Shown here: piece by piece, positions 14,115-23,601 of the stretch | Layout of the letters: each line of letters begins with the position of its first letter | How positions within the stretch are numbered: the first letter of the stretch is position 1 | DNA from: Streptomyces sp. CB02058 | GTDB taxonomy: Bacteria > Actinomycetota > Actinomycetes > Streptomycetales > Streptomycetaceae | Reading direction: 5' to 3' | NCBI RefSeq assembly: GCF_001905505.1 | Contig: NZ_LIPG01000002.1 | Span: forward strand, 930,001-994,000 | Length of the DNA stretch: 64,000 bases | Notes under the pieces: generated by a model | What the model saw: only the letters and a program-made list of their open reading frames with translations | What the model was told of the DNA's origin: nothing | Databases searched by the model: none | Made by a program: the position numbers and the translations under genes

Positions 14115-15842
14115 ATGACCCAGCACCTCGCTGCCCCCTCCACCGGCACGTCCGACGACGCCCCGGGCCACCGCACCGGCTGGTGGCAGGACGCGGTGAT
14201 CTACCAGGTCTATCCACGGAGCTTCGCCGACGGCAACGGCGACGGCATGGGCGACCTCGCGGGCGTCACCGCGCGGCTCCCCTACCTCCGGGACCTCGGT
14301 GTCGACGCCGTCTGGCTCAGCCCCTTCTACGCCTCGCCGCAGGCCGACGCGGGGTACGACGTCGCCGACTACCGGGCCATCGACCCGATGTTCGGCACGC
14401 TCCTCGACGCCGACGGGCTGATCCGCGAGGCCCACGGGCTGGGCCTGCGCATCATCGTCGACCTGGTGCCCAACCACTCGTCCGACCAGCACGAGTGGTT
14501 CAAGCGCGCCCTCGCCGAGGGCCCCGGCTCCGCCCTGCGCGAGCGCTACCACTTCCGCCCCGGCAAGGGCACCGACGGCGAACTCCCGCCCAACGACTGG
14601 GAGTCCATCTTCGGCGGGCCCGCGTGGACCCGCAGCACCGACCCGGACGGCACCCCCGGTGAGTGGTACCTGCACCTCTTCGCGCCCGAGCAGCCCGACT
14701 TCAACTGGGAGCACCCGGCGGTCGCCGACGAGTTCCGCTCGATCCTGCGCTTCTGGCTCGACATGGGCGTCGACGGCTTCCGCGTCGACGTCGCCCACGG
14801 CCTCGTCAAGGCGGAGGGTCTGCCCGACCTCGGCTCGCACGAACAGCTCAAGCTCCTGGGCAACGATGTCATGCCGTTCTTCGACCAGGACGGTGTGCAC
14901 GCGATCTACCGCAGCTGGCGCACCATCCTCGACGAGTACCCCGAGAACAAGGGGCCCGAAGGGCCTTCGTCAGAAGGGCGGCGGTGGGCGACGGGCGGGC
15001 GGATCCTCGTCGCCGAGGCGTGGACCCCCACCGTCGAGCGCACCGCCAACTACGTGCGCCCCGACGAGATGCACCAGGCGTTCAACTTCCAGTACCTGTC
15101 GACCGCCTGGGACGCCGCCGCGCTGCGCGCCGTCATCGACACCTCGCTCGACGCGATGCGCCCGGTGGGCGCCCCCACCACCTGGGTGCTCTCCAACCAC
15201 GACGTCACCCGGCACACCACCCGCTTCGCCAACCCGCCGGGCCTGGGCACCCAGATCCGTACCCCCGGCGACCCGGAGCTCGGTCTGCGCAGGGCCCGCG
15301 CGGCGACCCTGCTGATGCTGGCGCTGCCCGGCTCCGCCTACGTCTACCAGGGCGAGGAGCTCGGCCTCCCGGACGTCACCGACCTGCCCGACGAGGCCCG
15401 CCAGGACCCGTCGTACTTCCGCGCCGACGGCCAGGACGGCTTCCGCGACGGCTGCCGGGTGCCGATCCCGTGGACCCGCGAGGGCAGCTCGTACGGCTTC
15501 GGTGCCGGCGGCAGCTGGCTGCCGCAGCCCGACAGCTGGGGCGCGCTCTCCGTCGAGGCGCAGGCCGGTGTGGAGGGCTCCACGCTGGAGCTGTACCGCG
15601 CCGCGATCGCCGCCCGGCGCGAGCACCCGGGCCTCGGCGCCGGCACGGACGTGCGGTGGCTGGACGCCCCCGAGGGCGTGCTCGCCCTGGGCCGCGACGG
15701 CTTCGTCTGCACCGTCAACACGACGGGCGCACCGGTACGCGTCGACGTCCCCGGCACCCTGCTGCTCGCCAGCGCCCCGGTGACCGTCGACGGCGCCACC
15801 GTCGAGCTGCCCGCCGACACCACGGTGTGGTGGACGGTGTGA
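14115..15842 (+). CDS. aglA: Intracellular alpha-glucosidase, glycoside hydrolase family 13
   Basis: This 575-residue protein has no signal peptide and acts in the cytosol on imported maltodextrins. Conserved GH13 regions appear in order: DLVPNHSSD (I), GFRVDVAHG (II, nucleophile Asp), LVAEAW (III, acid Glu) and SNHDVTRH (IV). The early WWQDAVIYQVYPRSFADGNG signature marks the oligo-1,6-glucosidase/alpha-glucosidase subgroup. ATG 14115 follows CAGGGA. It is the fourth gene of the mal operon in position and overlaps the next regulator gene by four bases. Hydrolysis of alpha-1,4 bonds to glucose is the expected activity; alpha-1,6 specificity cannot be excluded. Confidence 0.92.
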   Translation: MTQHLAAPSTGTSDDAPGHRTGWWQDAVIYQVYPRSFADGNGDGMGDLAGVTARLPYLRDLGVDAVWLSPFYASPQADAGYDVADYRAIDPMFGTLLDADGLIREAHGLGLRIIVDLVPNHSSDQHEWFKRALAEGPGSALRERYHFRPGKGTDGELPPNDWESIFGGPAWTRSTDPDGTPGEWYLHLFAPEQPDFNWEHPAVADEFRSILRFWLDMGVDGFRVDVAHGLVKAEGLPDLGSHEQLKLLGNDVMPFFDQDGVHAIYRSWRTILDEYPENKGPEGPSSEGRRWATGGRILVAEAWTPTVERTANYVRPDEMHQAFNFQYLSTAWDAAALRAVIDTSLDAMRPVGAPTTWVLSNHDVTRHTTRFANPPGLGTQIRTPGDPELGLRRARAATLLMLALPGSAYVYQGEELGLPDVTDLPDEARQDPSYFRADGQDGFRDGCRVPIPWTREGSSYGFGAGGSWLPQPDSWGALSVEAQAGVEGSTLELYRAAIAARREHPGLGAGTDVRWLDAPEGVLALGRDGFVCTVNTTGAPVRVDVPGTLLLASAPVTVDGATVELPADTTVWWTV

Positions 15843-16885
15843 CCGTCCCCGCACCCAGGACCGGACCGGCGCTGCGGCTCTCCGACATCGCCGGTCAGGC
15901 CGCGGTCAGCGAGGCCACCGTCAGCCGGGTGCTCAACGGCAAGCCGGGCGTCGCGGACACCACGCGTCAGCGGGTGCTCGCGGCGCTCGACATCCTCGGC
16001 TACGAACGCCCCGTACGGCTGCGGCAGCGCAGTGCCGGGCTGATCGGACTGGTGACGCCCGAGCTCACCAACCCGATCTTCCCGGCGTTCGCGCAGTCCG
16101 TGGAGCAGGTGCTCGCAGGGCACGGCTACACGCCCGTGCTCTGCACCCAGCTGCCCGGCGGCGCCACCGAGGACGAGCTGGTCGAACAGCTCGTCGAGCG
16201 TGGCGTCGGCGGGATCGTCTTCCTGTCCGGGCTGCACGCCGACACCTCGGCGGACCCCGCGCGCTACGCCGCGCTCACCGAGCGCGGCGTGCCGTTCGTC
16301 CTGATCAACGGTTACAACGAGCGCATCAGCGCTCCGTTCGTCTCGCCCGACGACCAGGCCGCCGTACGCATGGCCGTCAGCCACCTCGCGGAGCTCGGCC
16401 ACCGGCGGATCGGCCTGGCGATCGGGCCGCAGCGCTATGTGCCCTCCAGGCGCAAGCGCGACGGCTTCGTGGACGCGGCGGTCTCGCTGCTGGACATGGA
16501 CCGCGACGAGGCCGAACTGCTGGTCTGCTCCACGCTGTTCAGCGTCGAGGGCGGCCAGGTCGCCGCGGGCGCGCTGCTCGACGCGGGCTGCACCGGCATC
16601 GTCTGCGGCAGCGACCTGATGGCGCTCGGCGTCGTCAGGGCCGCCCGGGGCAGGGGGTTCGACGTCCCGCGCGACGTCTCCGTCGTCGGCTTCGACGACT
16701 CGCAGCTGATCGCCTTCACCGACCCGCCGCTGACCACCGTGCGCCAGCCGGTGCAGGCGATGGCCGCGGCGGCGGTGGGCGCCCTGCTGGAGGAGATAGG
16801 GGGCAGCCCCGTGCAGCGTACGGAGTACGTGTTCCAGCCGGAGTTGGTCGTACGGGGATCAACCGCGGCGGTGCGGGGCGCCTGA
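15839..16885 (+). CDS. Second MalR-like LacI regulator, coupled to aglA
   Basis: This 348-residue LacI/GalR protein starts at GTG 15839 inside the aglA stop region (GTGA overlap); an in-frame GTG at 15830 is also possible. Its DNA-binding region (SEATVSRVLNGKPGV) is identical to that of malR, and the next stretch (LGYERPVRLRQRSAGLIGLV) is nearly so, as is FTDPPLTTVRQPV at the C-terminal part. It is therefore a paralogue that probably recognises the same or very similar operators. Differences concentrate in the ligand domain (for example the loop around NGYNERISAPFVSPDDQ), so it may respond to another sugar. Its translation is tied to aglA, giving a feedback loop in the operon. Confidence 0.88.
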   Translation: MTVPAPRTGPALRLSDIAGQAAVSEATVSRVLNGKPGVADTTRQRVLAALDILGYERPVRLRQRSAGLIGLVTPELTNPIFPAFAQSVEQVLAGHGYTPVLCTQLPGGATEDELVEQLVERGVGGIVFLSGLHADTSADPARYAALTERGVPFVLINGYNERISAPFVSPDDQAAVRMAVSHLAELGHRRIGLAIGPQRYVPSRRKRDGFVDAAVSLLDMDRDEAELLVCSTLFSVEGGQVAAGALLDAGCTGIVCGSDLMALGVVRAARGRGFDVPRDVSVVGFDDSQLIAFTDPPLTTVRQPVQAMAAAAVGALLEEIGGSPVQRTEYVFQPELVVRGSTAAVRGA

Positions 16886-16904
16886 GGGCGCGCATGAACG
16901 GGTG

Positions 16905-16933
16905 AGGCCGGGTCCGGAGGGGGGACCCGGCCT
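16905..16933. terminator. Rho-independent terminator of the mal operon
   Basis: An 11-bp stem AGGCCGGGTCC (16905-16915) pairs with 16923-16933 around a 7-base loop and is followed by a short T run (TTTC). It begins 20 bases after the second LacI stop codon. Confidence 0.85.
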
Positions 16934-16997
16934 TTCGCGCACCCGCGTTCCTTCCGGAGGCGCGGGGGAGGCGGTCCGAGTGAACTGGGTCACAGGC

Positions 16998-17024
16998 TGT
17001 CACAGGGTCCGCGCAGGTGGTGTC
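16998..17024 (+). promoter_or_regulatory. ECF41-type promoter of the oxidoreductase-sigma operon
   Basis: TGTCACA at 16998-17004, a 16-bp spacer and TGTC at 17021-17024 match the promoter known for ECF41 sigma factors (TGTCACA-N16-CGTC) at all but one base. It lies 46 bp upstream of the oxidoreductase start and drives the operon that includes an ECF41 sigma gene, so autoregulation is expected. Confidence 0.75.
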
Positions 17025-17070
17025 TTGAGCTCGAACAGCTCGAACCGCTCGAAACGAGGGAGACACCATC

Positions 17071-18273
17071 ATGGTGAAGAACACCGACGTGGTCGTGGTG
17101 GGCGGCGGGTACGCCGGCGTCATGGCGGCCAATCGCCTGACGCAGCGCGACGACGTCACCGTGACGCTGGTCAACCCGCGCCCCGCCTTCGTCCACCGGG
17201 TCCGACTGCACCAGATGGTGGGCGGTACCGACACCGCTGTCGTCGACTACCAGGACGTGCTGGCGCAGGGGGTGCGGCTGGTGGTCGACAGCGTGACGCG
17301 GATCGACGCGGCCGGGCGCGAAGTGGAGCTGGCGAGCGGTGGTGCGGTGGGCTACGACTACCTGGTCTACGCGGTGGGCAGCGGCAGCGCCGACCCGCAG
17401 GTGCCCGGTGCGGCCGAGTTCGCCTACCCGATCGCCGGCCTGGAGGAGGCGCAGCGGCTGCTGCCGGTCCTCGACGCCGCGCCCGCACCGGCCCCGGTGA
17501 CGGTCGTCGGAGCCGGTCCGACAGGCATCGAGACCGCCGCCGAACTGGCGGAACAGGGCCGCGTCGTGACCCTGGTCTGCGGTGGGGTGCTCGGCCCGTA
17601 CCTGCACCGGCGGGGGCGGCGGTCGGTGGCCGGGCGGCTGGCGGCGCTCGGGGTGACGGTCGTGGAGGGTGCCGACACGAAAGTGACGGCGGTGACGCCT
17701 GACGCGGTGCGGCTCGCCGACGGCCGGGAGCTGCCCAGCGCGGTGACCATCTGGACCGTGGGCTTCGGCGTGCCGGACCTGGCCGTCCGCAGTGCGCTGA
17801 GCACCGATGCCCTGGGCCGCCTGCTCACGGACGAGACGCTGAGGAGCGTGGACGACGACCGCATCGTCGCGGCCGGGGACTCGGCGGCGCCGTCGGGCCT
17901 GCCGCTGCGGATGAGCTGTCAGACGGCGATGCCGCTGGGCGCACGGGCCGCAGACACGGTCCTCAGCCGGCTGGCGGGCGAACAGCCCGAGACCCTCAAC
18001 CAGTCGTTCGGAGCCCAGTGCATCAGCCTGGGCCGGGGCACCGGCATCTTCCAGTTCGGCAACAGGTCCGACGTCGCGGTGTGGTTCCACATCGACGGTC
18101 GCCTCGGCGCGAAGATGAAGGAGACCGTGTGCAAGGGCATCGTGAAGCACCTGGCCGACGAGGCGCACAAGCCCGGTGGGTACAGCCTGCACCGCATGAA
18201 GGGGGGCGCCGGACGCCGCGAGGCGCTGGAGGCCGTACGCGCCGAGGCACCGGCCATCGAACGGATTTCCTAG
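17071..18273 (+). CDS. NAD(P)/FAD-dependent oxidoreductase (NDH-2-like)
   Basis: This 400-residue flavoprotein has two dinucleotide-binding motifs: VVVVGGGYAGVMAANRL near residue 5 for FAD, and VTVVGAGPTGIETAAELA near residue 145 for NAD(P)H. IVAAGDSAAP near the C terminus contacts the flavin. No C-terminal membrane anchor is evident. It resembles the type II NADH dehydrogenase/AIF-like group; its electron acceptor is unknown. ATG 17071 follows GAGGGAG. The sigma gene starts 33 bp downstream, so the two form an operon. ECF41 sigma genes are characteristically paired with an oxidoreductase, carboxymuconolactone decarboxylase or epimerase gene; here the partner is the oxidoreductase. Confidence 0.9.
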   Translation: MVKNTDVVVVGGGYAGVMAANRLTQRDDVTVTLVNPRPAFVHRVRLHQMVGGTDTAVVDYQDVLAQGVRLVVDSVTRIDAAGREVELASGGAVGYDYLVYAVGSGSADPQVPGAAEFAYPIAGLEEAQRLLPVLDAAPAPAPVTVVGAGPTGIETAAELAEQGRVVTLVCGGVLGPYLHRRGRRSVAGRLAALGVTVVEGADTKVTAVTPDAVRLADGRELPSAVTIWTVGFGVPDLAVRSALSTDALGRLLTDETLRSVDDDRIVAAGDSAAPSGLPLRMSCQTAMPLGARAADTVLSRLAGEQPETLNQSFGAQCISLGRGTGIFQFGNRSDVAVWFHIDGRLGAKMKETVCKGIVKHLADEAHKPGGYSLHRMKGGAGRREALEAVRAEAPAIERIS

Positions 18274-18306
18274 GTCCGGGCCGGCCGAAGGGGAGATGAT
18301 CCACAC

Positions 18307-19206
18307 ATGAGTGCTGATCCCGTCGTCGACCGGGCGACCGAGACCTTCGTCGCCCAGCGCAATCTGCTCTTCACCGTCGCGTACGAGATGCTCGGCTCGG
18401 CGGTCGACGCCGAAGACGTCCTCCAGGAGACCTGGCTGCGGTGGGTCGAGGTCGACCTCGACCAGGTGCGCGACCAGCGGGCGTACCTGGTCCGGATCAC
18501 GACCCGGCAGGCGCTCAACCGGCTGCGCACGATGTCCCGGCGCAAGGAGTCGTACGTGGGCCCCTGGCTGCCGGAGCCGCTGCTGACCACCCCGGACGTG
18601 GCCCAGGACGTCGAACTCGCCGAGAGCGTGTCGATGGCGGTGATGCTGGTCCTGGAGACGCTGTCACCGACCGAGCGGGCCGTCTTCGTGCTGCGCGAGG
18701 TCTTCGACGTCGGCTACGACGAGATCGCGGCGGCGATAGACAAGACCCCGGCAGCGGTCCGCCAGATCGCGCACCGTGCCCGCCGTCACGTGGACGCCCG
18801 GCGCCCACGCACAGTGGTGACCCAGCGCCAGACGCGGGCGGCTGTGGAGTCGTTCGTACGGGCACTGGAGGGCGGGGGCCTTCAGGAACTGCTCGACGTC
18901 CTCGCACCGGACGTCGTCTACATGGGCGACGGCGGCGGCGTGAAGCACGCCGCGCTACGGCCGATCGTCGGCGCCGACAAGGTGGCCCGCCTCCTGGCCG
19001 GCGGCCTCAGCAGGAACACGATCCCGGTCACCTTCGGCCCCACCATGGTCAACGGCAGCCCGGCGCTCGCGCTCCACCTGGACGGTGAGCTGGACAGCAT
19101 CCTCGCGGTCCACGTGGAAGACGGCCGCATCGTCGGCCTCTACGTCGTCCGCAACCCGGAGAAGCTGTCCCGCATCGCGTCCGAGACACCGCTCACCCTG
19201 CGGTGA
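18307..19206 (+). CDS. ECF41-family sigma factor (SigJ type) with SnoaL-like C-terminal domain
   Basis: This 299-residue sigma factor is about 100 residues longer than a minimal ECF sigma. Region 2 lies at about residues 10-75 (FTVAYEMLGSAVDAEDVLQE, T-W-L-R-W) and region 4 at about 105-155 (LSPTERAVFVLREVFDVGYD). The extension is a SnoaL/NTF2-like domain carrying DGGG at about residue 210 and NPEK at about 282, close to the DGGGK and NPDK motifs typical of ECF41. In this group the extension works as a built-in regulator in place of a separate anti-sigma factor. ATG 18307 lies 33 bp after the oxidoreductase gene. Confidence 0.93.
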   Translation: MSADPVVDRATETFVAQRNLLFTVAYEMLGSAVDAEDVLQETWLRWVEVDLDQVRDQRAYLVRITTRQALNRLRTMSRRKESYVGPWLPEPLLTTPDVAQDVELAESVSMAVMLVLETLSPTERAVFVLREVFDVGYDEIAAAIDKTPAAVRQIAHRARRHVDARRPRTVVTQRQTRAAVESFVRALEGGGLQELLDVLAPDVVYMGDGGGVKHAALRPIVGADKVARLLAGGLSRNTIPVTFGPTMVNGSPALALHLDGELDSILAVHVEDGRIVGLYVVRNPEKLSRIASETPLTLR

Positions 19207-19311
19207 ATCACCCGTAGTCGATCTGCGGCGCGGGAAATCGGGCGCGGCAGTGGACCTCGTGCCGGCCCGGAGAAACATCAACTCGTCCGAATCCAGAAAG
19301 AGATCATTGGC

Positions 19312-19650
19312 ATGGAGATCCTTCGCTATGTGTTCCTCGTCTTCCACCTCTTCGGGTTCGCCGCGCTCCTGGGCGGCGTCTTCTACCAGCTGAGAGGGAA
19401 GGACCCGGTGACCGGCGGCTACATGGTGAGCAGCGCGGTCGTCCAGCTGGTCACCGGTGCGGGGCTCATCTGGACCCGGATATCCCAGGACCTGCCGGTG
19501 GACAACGCGAAGATGGGGGTGAAACTGGCCCTGGACGTCCTGGTGGCGGTCACCGCGCTGGTCGGCATGCGCAACAAGCGGCCGTGGGCCTTCTTCGCCG
19601 TGGCATCGTTCACGGCCGCCGCAGCAGTCGTGGCCGTCGTCTGGAAGTAG
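19312..19650 (+). CDS. Small integral membrane protein, function unknown
   Basis: This is a 112-residue, four-helix membrane protein: ILRYVFLVFHLFGFAALLGG, MVSSAVVQLVTGAGLIW, KLALDVLVAVTALVGM and WAFFAVASFTAAAAVVAVVW. It has the helix-loop pattern of the short membrane proteins found throughout Streptomyces, and no catalytic residues stand out. It starts 105 bp after the sigma gene in the same direction and could be part of its regulon, but I see no clear promoter. Confidence 0.8.
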   Translation: MEILRYVFLVFHLFGFAALLGGVFYQLRGKDPVTGGYMVSSAVVQLVTGAGLIWTRISQDLPVDNAKMGVKLALDVLVAVTALVGMRNKRPWAFFAVASFTAAAAVVAVVWK

Positions 19651-19674
19651 CCCCCGCGAACAGCCACGGAGAGG

Positions 19675-19884
19675 TCAGCGTCGGGAGGCGTACGTCAGGA
19701 AGGCCGTCCAGGTGGCGGGGGTGAAGCCGAGGCGGGGGCCGGGGGTGTTCTTGGAGTCGCGGACGTGCACGGCGGCAGGCGAGGCCGCCACCTCGACGCA
19801 GTCGTTGCCGCTGCTGCTGTCGCTGTAACTGCTCTTGAACCAGTCCAACTCGCGGGAGTCTTCGGCGGCGGGCTTGTCGATCAT
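19675..19884 (-). CDS. DUF397 domain protein
   Basis: This 69-residue protein has the DUF397 pattern: LDWFKSSYSDSSSGNDCVEV, then AAVHVRDSKNTPGPRLGFTP and TWTAFLTY. Such proteins accompany XRE-DUF5753 regulators in Streptomyces (the abaA/whiJ-type loci) and are thought to antagonise or modulate them. Its ATG overlaps the stop of the upstream XRE gene by four bases (ATGA), so the two are co-translated. Confidence 0.93.
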   Translation of the reverse strand: MIDKPAAEDSRELDWFKSSYSDSSSGNDCVEVAASPAAVHVRDSKNTPGPRLGFTPATWTAFLTYASRR

Positions 19885-20759
19885 GTCTCTCCCAGCACTT
19901 GCTCGATGAAGGCGAGCGATTCCCGTGGCGTGAGTGCCTGGGATCGGATCATCCCATAACGGAGCTCAAGGATTCTGAGCTGCTTCGGGTCGGACACAGG
20001 ACGGCCGTTGAAGGCTCCTGCGGAGCGTCCGACGGCTGTGCCGTCACCGAACTTGAGGATCTCGATGTCACCACCCATGCCTGGATGAGTTTCACAGTCC
20101 AGCGGCATCACCTGCAACGAGACGTTGCGCAACGAGCCCAGTTCCAACAGGCGTTCCAGCTGGAGCCGCAACGCCATCCTCCCGCCGATGGGGCGCCGTA
20201 GCGAGGCTTCTTCCTGGACGAAACTCAGAGAAGGCGTCGGCTCTCGTTCGAAGATGGAACGTCGTGCGATACGCGCGGACACGCCTCGCTCGACCTCATC
20301 CCGTGAGTAGGCGGGCTGACGCGCCTCCAGCAGCACGCGAGCGTGTTGCTCCGTCTGGAGAAGACCGTGGACGGCGTGACTGGAGTAGACGCTGACCTCG
20401 ACGGCACGGGCTTCCATGCGCGCCAGGTCCCGCACCTTCTTCGGGTACCGGACCTCCGCCATCTCCTTGCCGAACATCGCGAGTTTGCCGCCCGCCCGCA
20501 GCACCTCGTCCGCCTTCTCCAGGAACTCCGGTCGGGGAATGCGCCGACCTCCCTCGACCTTGAAGACCAAGTCCTCCCCGTATCCGATCGCGGCCCCGAA
20601 CTCCCCGGCCCGCATGCCCGCCGTCTCCCGCCATGCCTTGATCTGTCGGCCCACGAACGAGACCAGAGCCGCTCCCGACTCGTCCTCCGGATCGACGTCC
20701 CAGCCGGGCTCGTCCGTGCCGCCGTTCTCGTGCCGCGTACCGACCTCATCCACGCTCAT
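19881..20759 (-). CDS. XRE-family regulator with DUF5753 domain (WhiJ-like)
   Basis: This is a 292-residue protein. The helix-turn-helix (residues about 35-90) reads FVGRQIKAWRETAGMRAGEF followed by GAAIGYGEDLVFKVEGGRRIP; the C-terminal DUF5753 domain contains ARRSIFEREPTPSLSFVQEE and VMPLDCETHPGM. The N-terminal 30 acidic residues precede the HTH. It forms a unit with the downstream DUF397 gene and the divergent ATPase at 20924. Family members act as developmental or antibiotic switches (WhiJ and AbaA loci); the target here is not known. Confidence 0.92.
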   Translation of the reverse strand: MSVDEVGTRHENGGTDEPGWDVDPEDESGAALVSFVGRQIKAWRETAGMRAGEFGAAIGYGEDLVFKVEGGRRIPRPEFLEKADEVLRAGGKLAMFGKEMAEVRYPKKVRDLARMEARAVEVSVYSSHAVHGLLQTEQHARVLLEARQPAYSRDEVERGVSARIARRSIFEREPTPSLSFVQEEASLRRPIGGRMALRLQLERLLELGSLRNVSLQVMPLDCETHPGMGGDIEILKFGDGTAVGRSAGAFNGRPVSDPKQLRILELRYGMIRSQALTPRESLAFIEQVLGET

Positions 20760-20923
20760 CCGTGCCCCACTTCCGACGCGCCCTGCCGTTCCCGAACAAC
20801 ATCCGTCGTCCCCAGCAAGTCACCCGGGACAGCCGGGACAGCGCTGGACAAGGACTGGACAATCACCGTACGTAACCGGCTTGTCCCTCTTCACGGTAAG
20901 CAAAAAGGGCCACGCTGAGTGAC

Positions 20924-21361
20924 GTGACCCAAGAAATCACCCGAACCGAACATTCCGCTCCCACGCGGCAGTTCACCGTGCTGCTCTCTCCCACGCGTCG
21001 AGGCGCCAGGCTCGCCCGCCTGCTCGCCGCGGCGCACCTGGGGGACTGGGGGCTGCCCGATGAGCCTGCCGCGCACATCGTGGCCGAGCTGGCGGCCAAC
21101 GCGGCCGTGCACGGGCGTGTGCAGGGGCGGGACTTCCGGCTGAGCCTCGCGGTCCGCCGGGAGGCGCTGCTCCGTATCGAGGTGACCGATACCCGGGGTG
21201 ACCGGCTGCCTCCCGCGCCCGGAGCCCTCGCCGTGCCCGCCGGTGACGCGGAGACGGGGCGGGGCCTGCTGATCGTCGGGGCGCTCGCGGACCGCTGGGG
21301 CGTCGATGTCGGGCCCACTCCGCGCAAGACGGTCTGGGCGGAAGTCGATCTAGCGCCGTGA
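20924..21361 (+). CDS. RsbW-like ATP-binding protein (HATPase, anti-sigma type)
   Basis: This 145-residue protein has the GHKL ATPase fold of serine kinase anti-sigma factors: VAELAANAAVHGRVQGRDFR (N box, with Glu and Asn), IEVTDTRGDRLPP (G1 box) and ETGRGLLIVGALADRWGV (G2 box). The start is GTG 20924 (protein VTQEITRTEHSA). It is divergent from the XRE/DUF397 pair; these three genes form a recurring Streptomyces module. It may bind a sigma factor or the XRE regulator, but no partner can be named. Confidence 0.9.
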   Translation: MTQEITRTEHSAPTRQFTVLLSPTRRGARLARLLAAAHLGDWGLPDEPAAHIVAELAANAAVHGRVQGRDFRLSLAVRREALLRIEVTDTRGDRLPPAPGALAVPAGDAETGRGLLIVGALADRWGVDVGPTPRKTVWAEVDLAP

Positions 21362-21368
21362 CCACCGG

Positions 21369-21398
21369 CACCGGGTCGCGGGTGCCCGCGACCCGGTG
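21369..21398. terminator. Hairpin terminator after ATPase gene
   Basis: CACCGGGTCGCGGG (21369-21382) pairs with 21385-21398; a 13-bp stem with a small loop forms directly after the stop codon at 21361. Confidence 0.75.
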
Positions 21399-21640
21399 GG
21401 CCGTGACGCGGTGCCTCGCGATGTCTAAAGCCTTTGAAGAACCAGGGAAATGACCCTTCCCCACCCAACCCGCCCCCATGCACGCTTCGTCACTCGCTCG
21501 GGTGACATAAGACAACTGAGCTGGATTTGGCAGGTGTTGTCGGGCATATGCTCGCCCCGACCACCGCAGACATGCGACGGCCCCCGACGGGACTGGCATC
21601 CCGGTCGAGGGCCTGACCACCGAGGAAGAAGCGCTTCCTG

Positions 21641-22573
21641 ATGGGTACCCAGCAGATTACCGCGCCCCCGTGTGCGCAGCCGGTCACGTCCGGCGTGATC
21701 CACCGCAACGTCCGGCACAGCGCGGGCTTCGCCGTCATCGGCAACCACCTGGCACAGCACCGGGGTCTCTCCCTCGTGGCGATCGGCCTGGCCGTGCACA
21801 TCCAGTCGCTCCCCGCCGGAGCGAAGGTCGGCATCAAGCATCTGGCCGGGCGGTTCCCCGAGAGCGAGACCCGGATCGCCGCCGCTCTGCGGGAGTTGGA
21901 GGCGGTGGGCTATCTGCATCGCAGCCGTGTACGCCTTGCCGACGGCCGCATCGTGACGCGCACGGTCTCGTACAACCAGCCGGGCGCGGAGACCGCTGCT
22001 GCCCCCGTTGCCCCTCGGCCCCGGGCCGCACGCAGTACGGCGGCGCCCGAGCCGGTTCCCGCCCGCATGCCCGCGCCGCAGACGCAGTGCGCACCAGCCG
22101 CGCCGGAACACCAGCCGGAGGTCGTCCCCGTGCCGTCCCCGACGGCCCGTACGGTGCCGCTCCCGCCGCTTCCGCAGCCGCAGGCGCTCACCCCGGAGCT
22201 TCAGCGGACGGCCGCCGCGATTCTCGCCGACCTGCGTCGCCACGCGCCGCAACTGGTGCTCTCCGAAAGGGACATCGAGATGCTCGCGCCAGGCGTCGCC
22301 ACCTGGCTGGAGCGGGACGCCGACCCGGAGACCGTCCGCCGCGCCCTGACCCACGACCTGCCGGTCCCGCTCAAGCACCCGGCCAAGCTCCTGCGGCACC
22401 GGATCACGGCGCTCCTGCCGCCTCCGCTCCCCGGCACCCACGAGCTGGCCCCCGTACGCCCCGGAGCGATCGTCATCCCGCTCCAGAACTGTGACCGCTG
22501 CGACCGGGCCTTCCGCTCGCGCCACCCCGGCCACTGCCGCGACTGCCGCACCGACCTGCCCACAGCCGCCTGA
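21641..22573 (+). CDS. Helix-turn-helix protein with C-terminal zinc-ribbon-like motif
   Basis: This is a 310-residue protein. The N-terminal 110 residues look like a replication-initiator or winged-helix type DNA-binding domain (KVGIKHLAGRFPESETRIAA followed by ALRELEAVGYLHRSRVRLAD). The middle 60 residues are a Pro/Ala-rich linker, then a helical region (LTPELQRTAAAILADLRRHA). The C terminus has CDRC-x11-CRDC, a likely zinc knuckle. The gene lies 16 bp upstream of the Rpn-like gene and probably shares its transcript. Proteins of this layout are common in Streptomyces accessory regions; the function is not established. Confidence 0.75.
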   Translation: MGTQQITAPPCAQPVTSGVIHRNVRHSAGFAVIGNHLAQHRGLSLVAIGLAVHIQSLPAGAKVGIKHLAGRFPESETRIAAALRELEAVGYLHRSRVRLADGRIVTRTVSYNQPGAETAAAPVAPRPRAARSTAAPEPVPARMPAPQTQCAPAAPEHQPEVVPVPSPTARTVPLPPLPQPQALTPELQRTAAAILADLRRHAPQLVLSERDIEMLAPGVATWLERDADPETVRRALTHDLPVPLKHPAKLLRHRITALLPPPLPGTHELAPVRPGAIVIPLQNCDRCDRAFRSRHPGHCRDCRTDLPTAA

Positions 22574-22589
22574 TCCCGAACGGAAACCT

Positions 22590-23525
<936 letters not shown>

Positions 23526-23536
23526 CGTCGCGTCCT

Positions 23537-23573
23537 CCGATGCCGGTTGCCTTGCGCGGCGTACCGGCATCGG
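23537..23573. terminator. Hairpin between the Rpn-like gene and its C-terminal copy
   Basis: CCGATGCCGGT (23537-23547) pairs perfectly with 23563-23573 around a 15-base loop, 12 bases past the stop codon. It could end the upstream transcript and uncouple expression of the two genes. Confidence 0.65.
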
Positions 23574-23601
23574 CCCGTCGGCATCACAGTGGAGGAACCT
23601 G

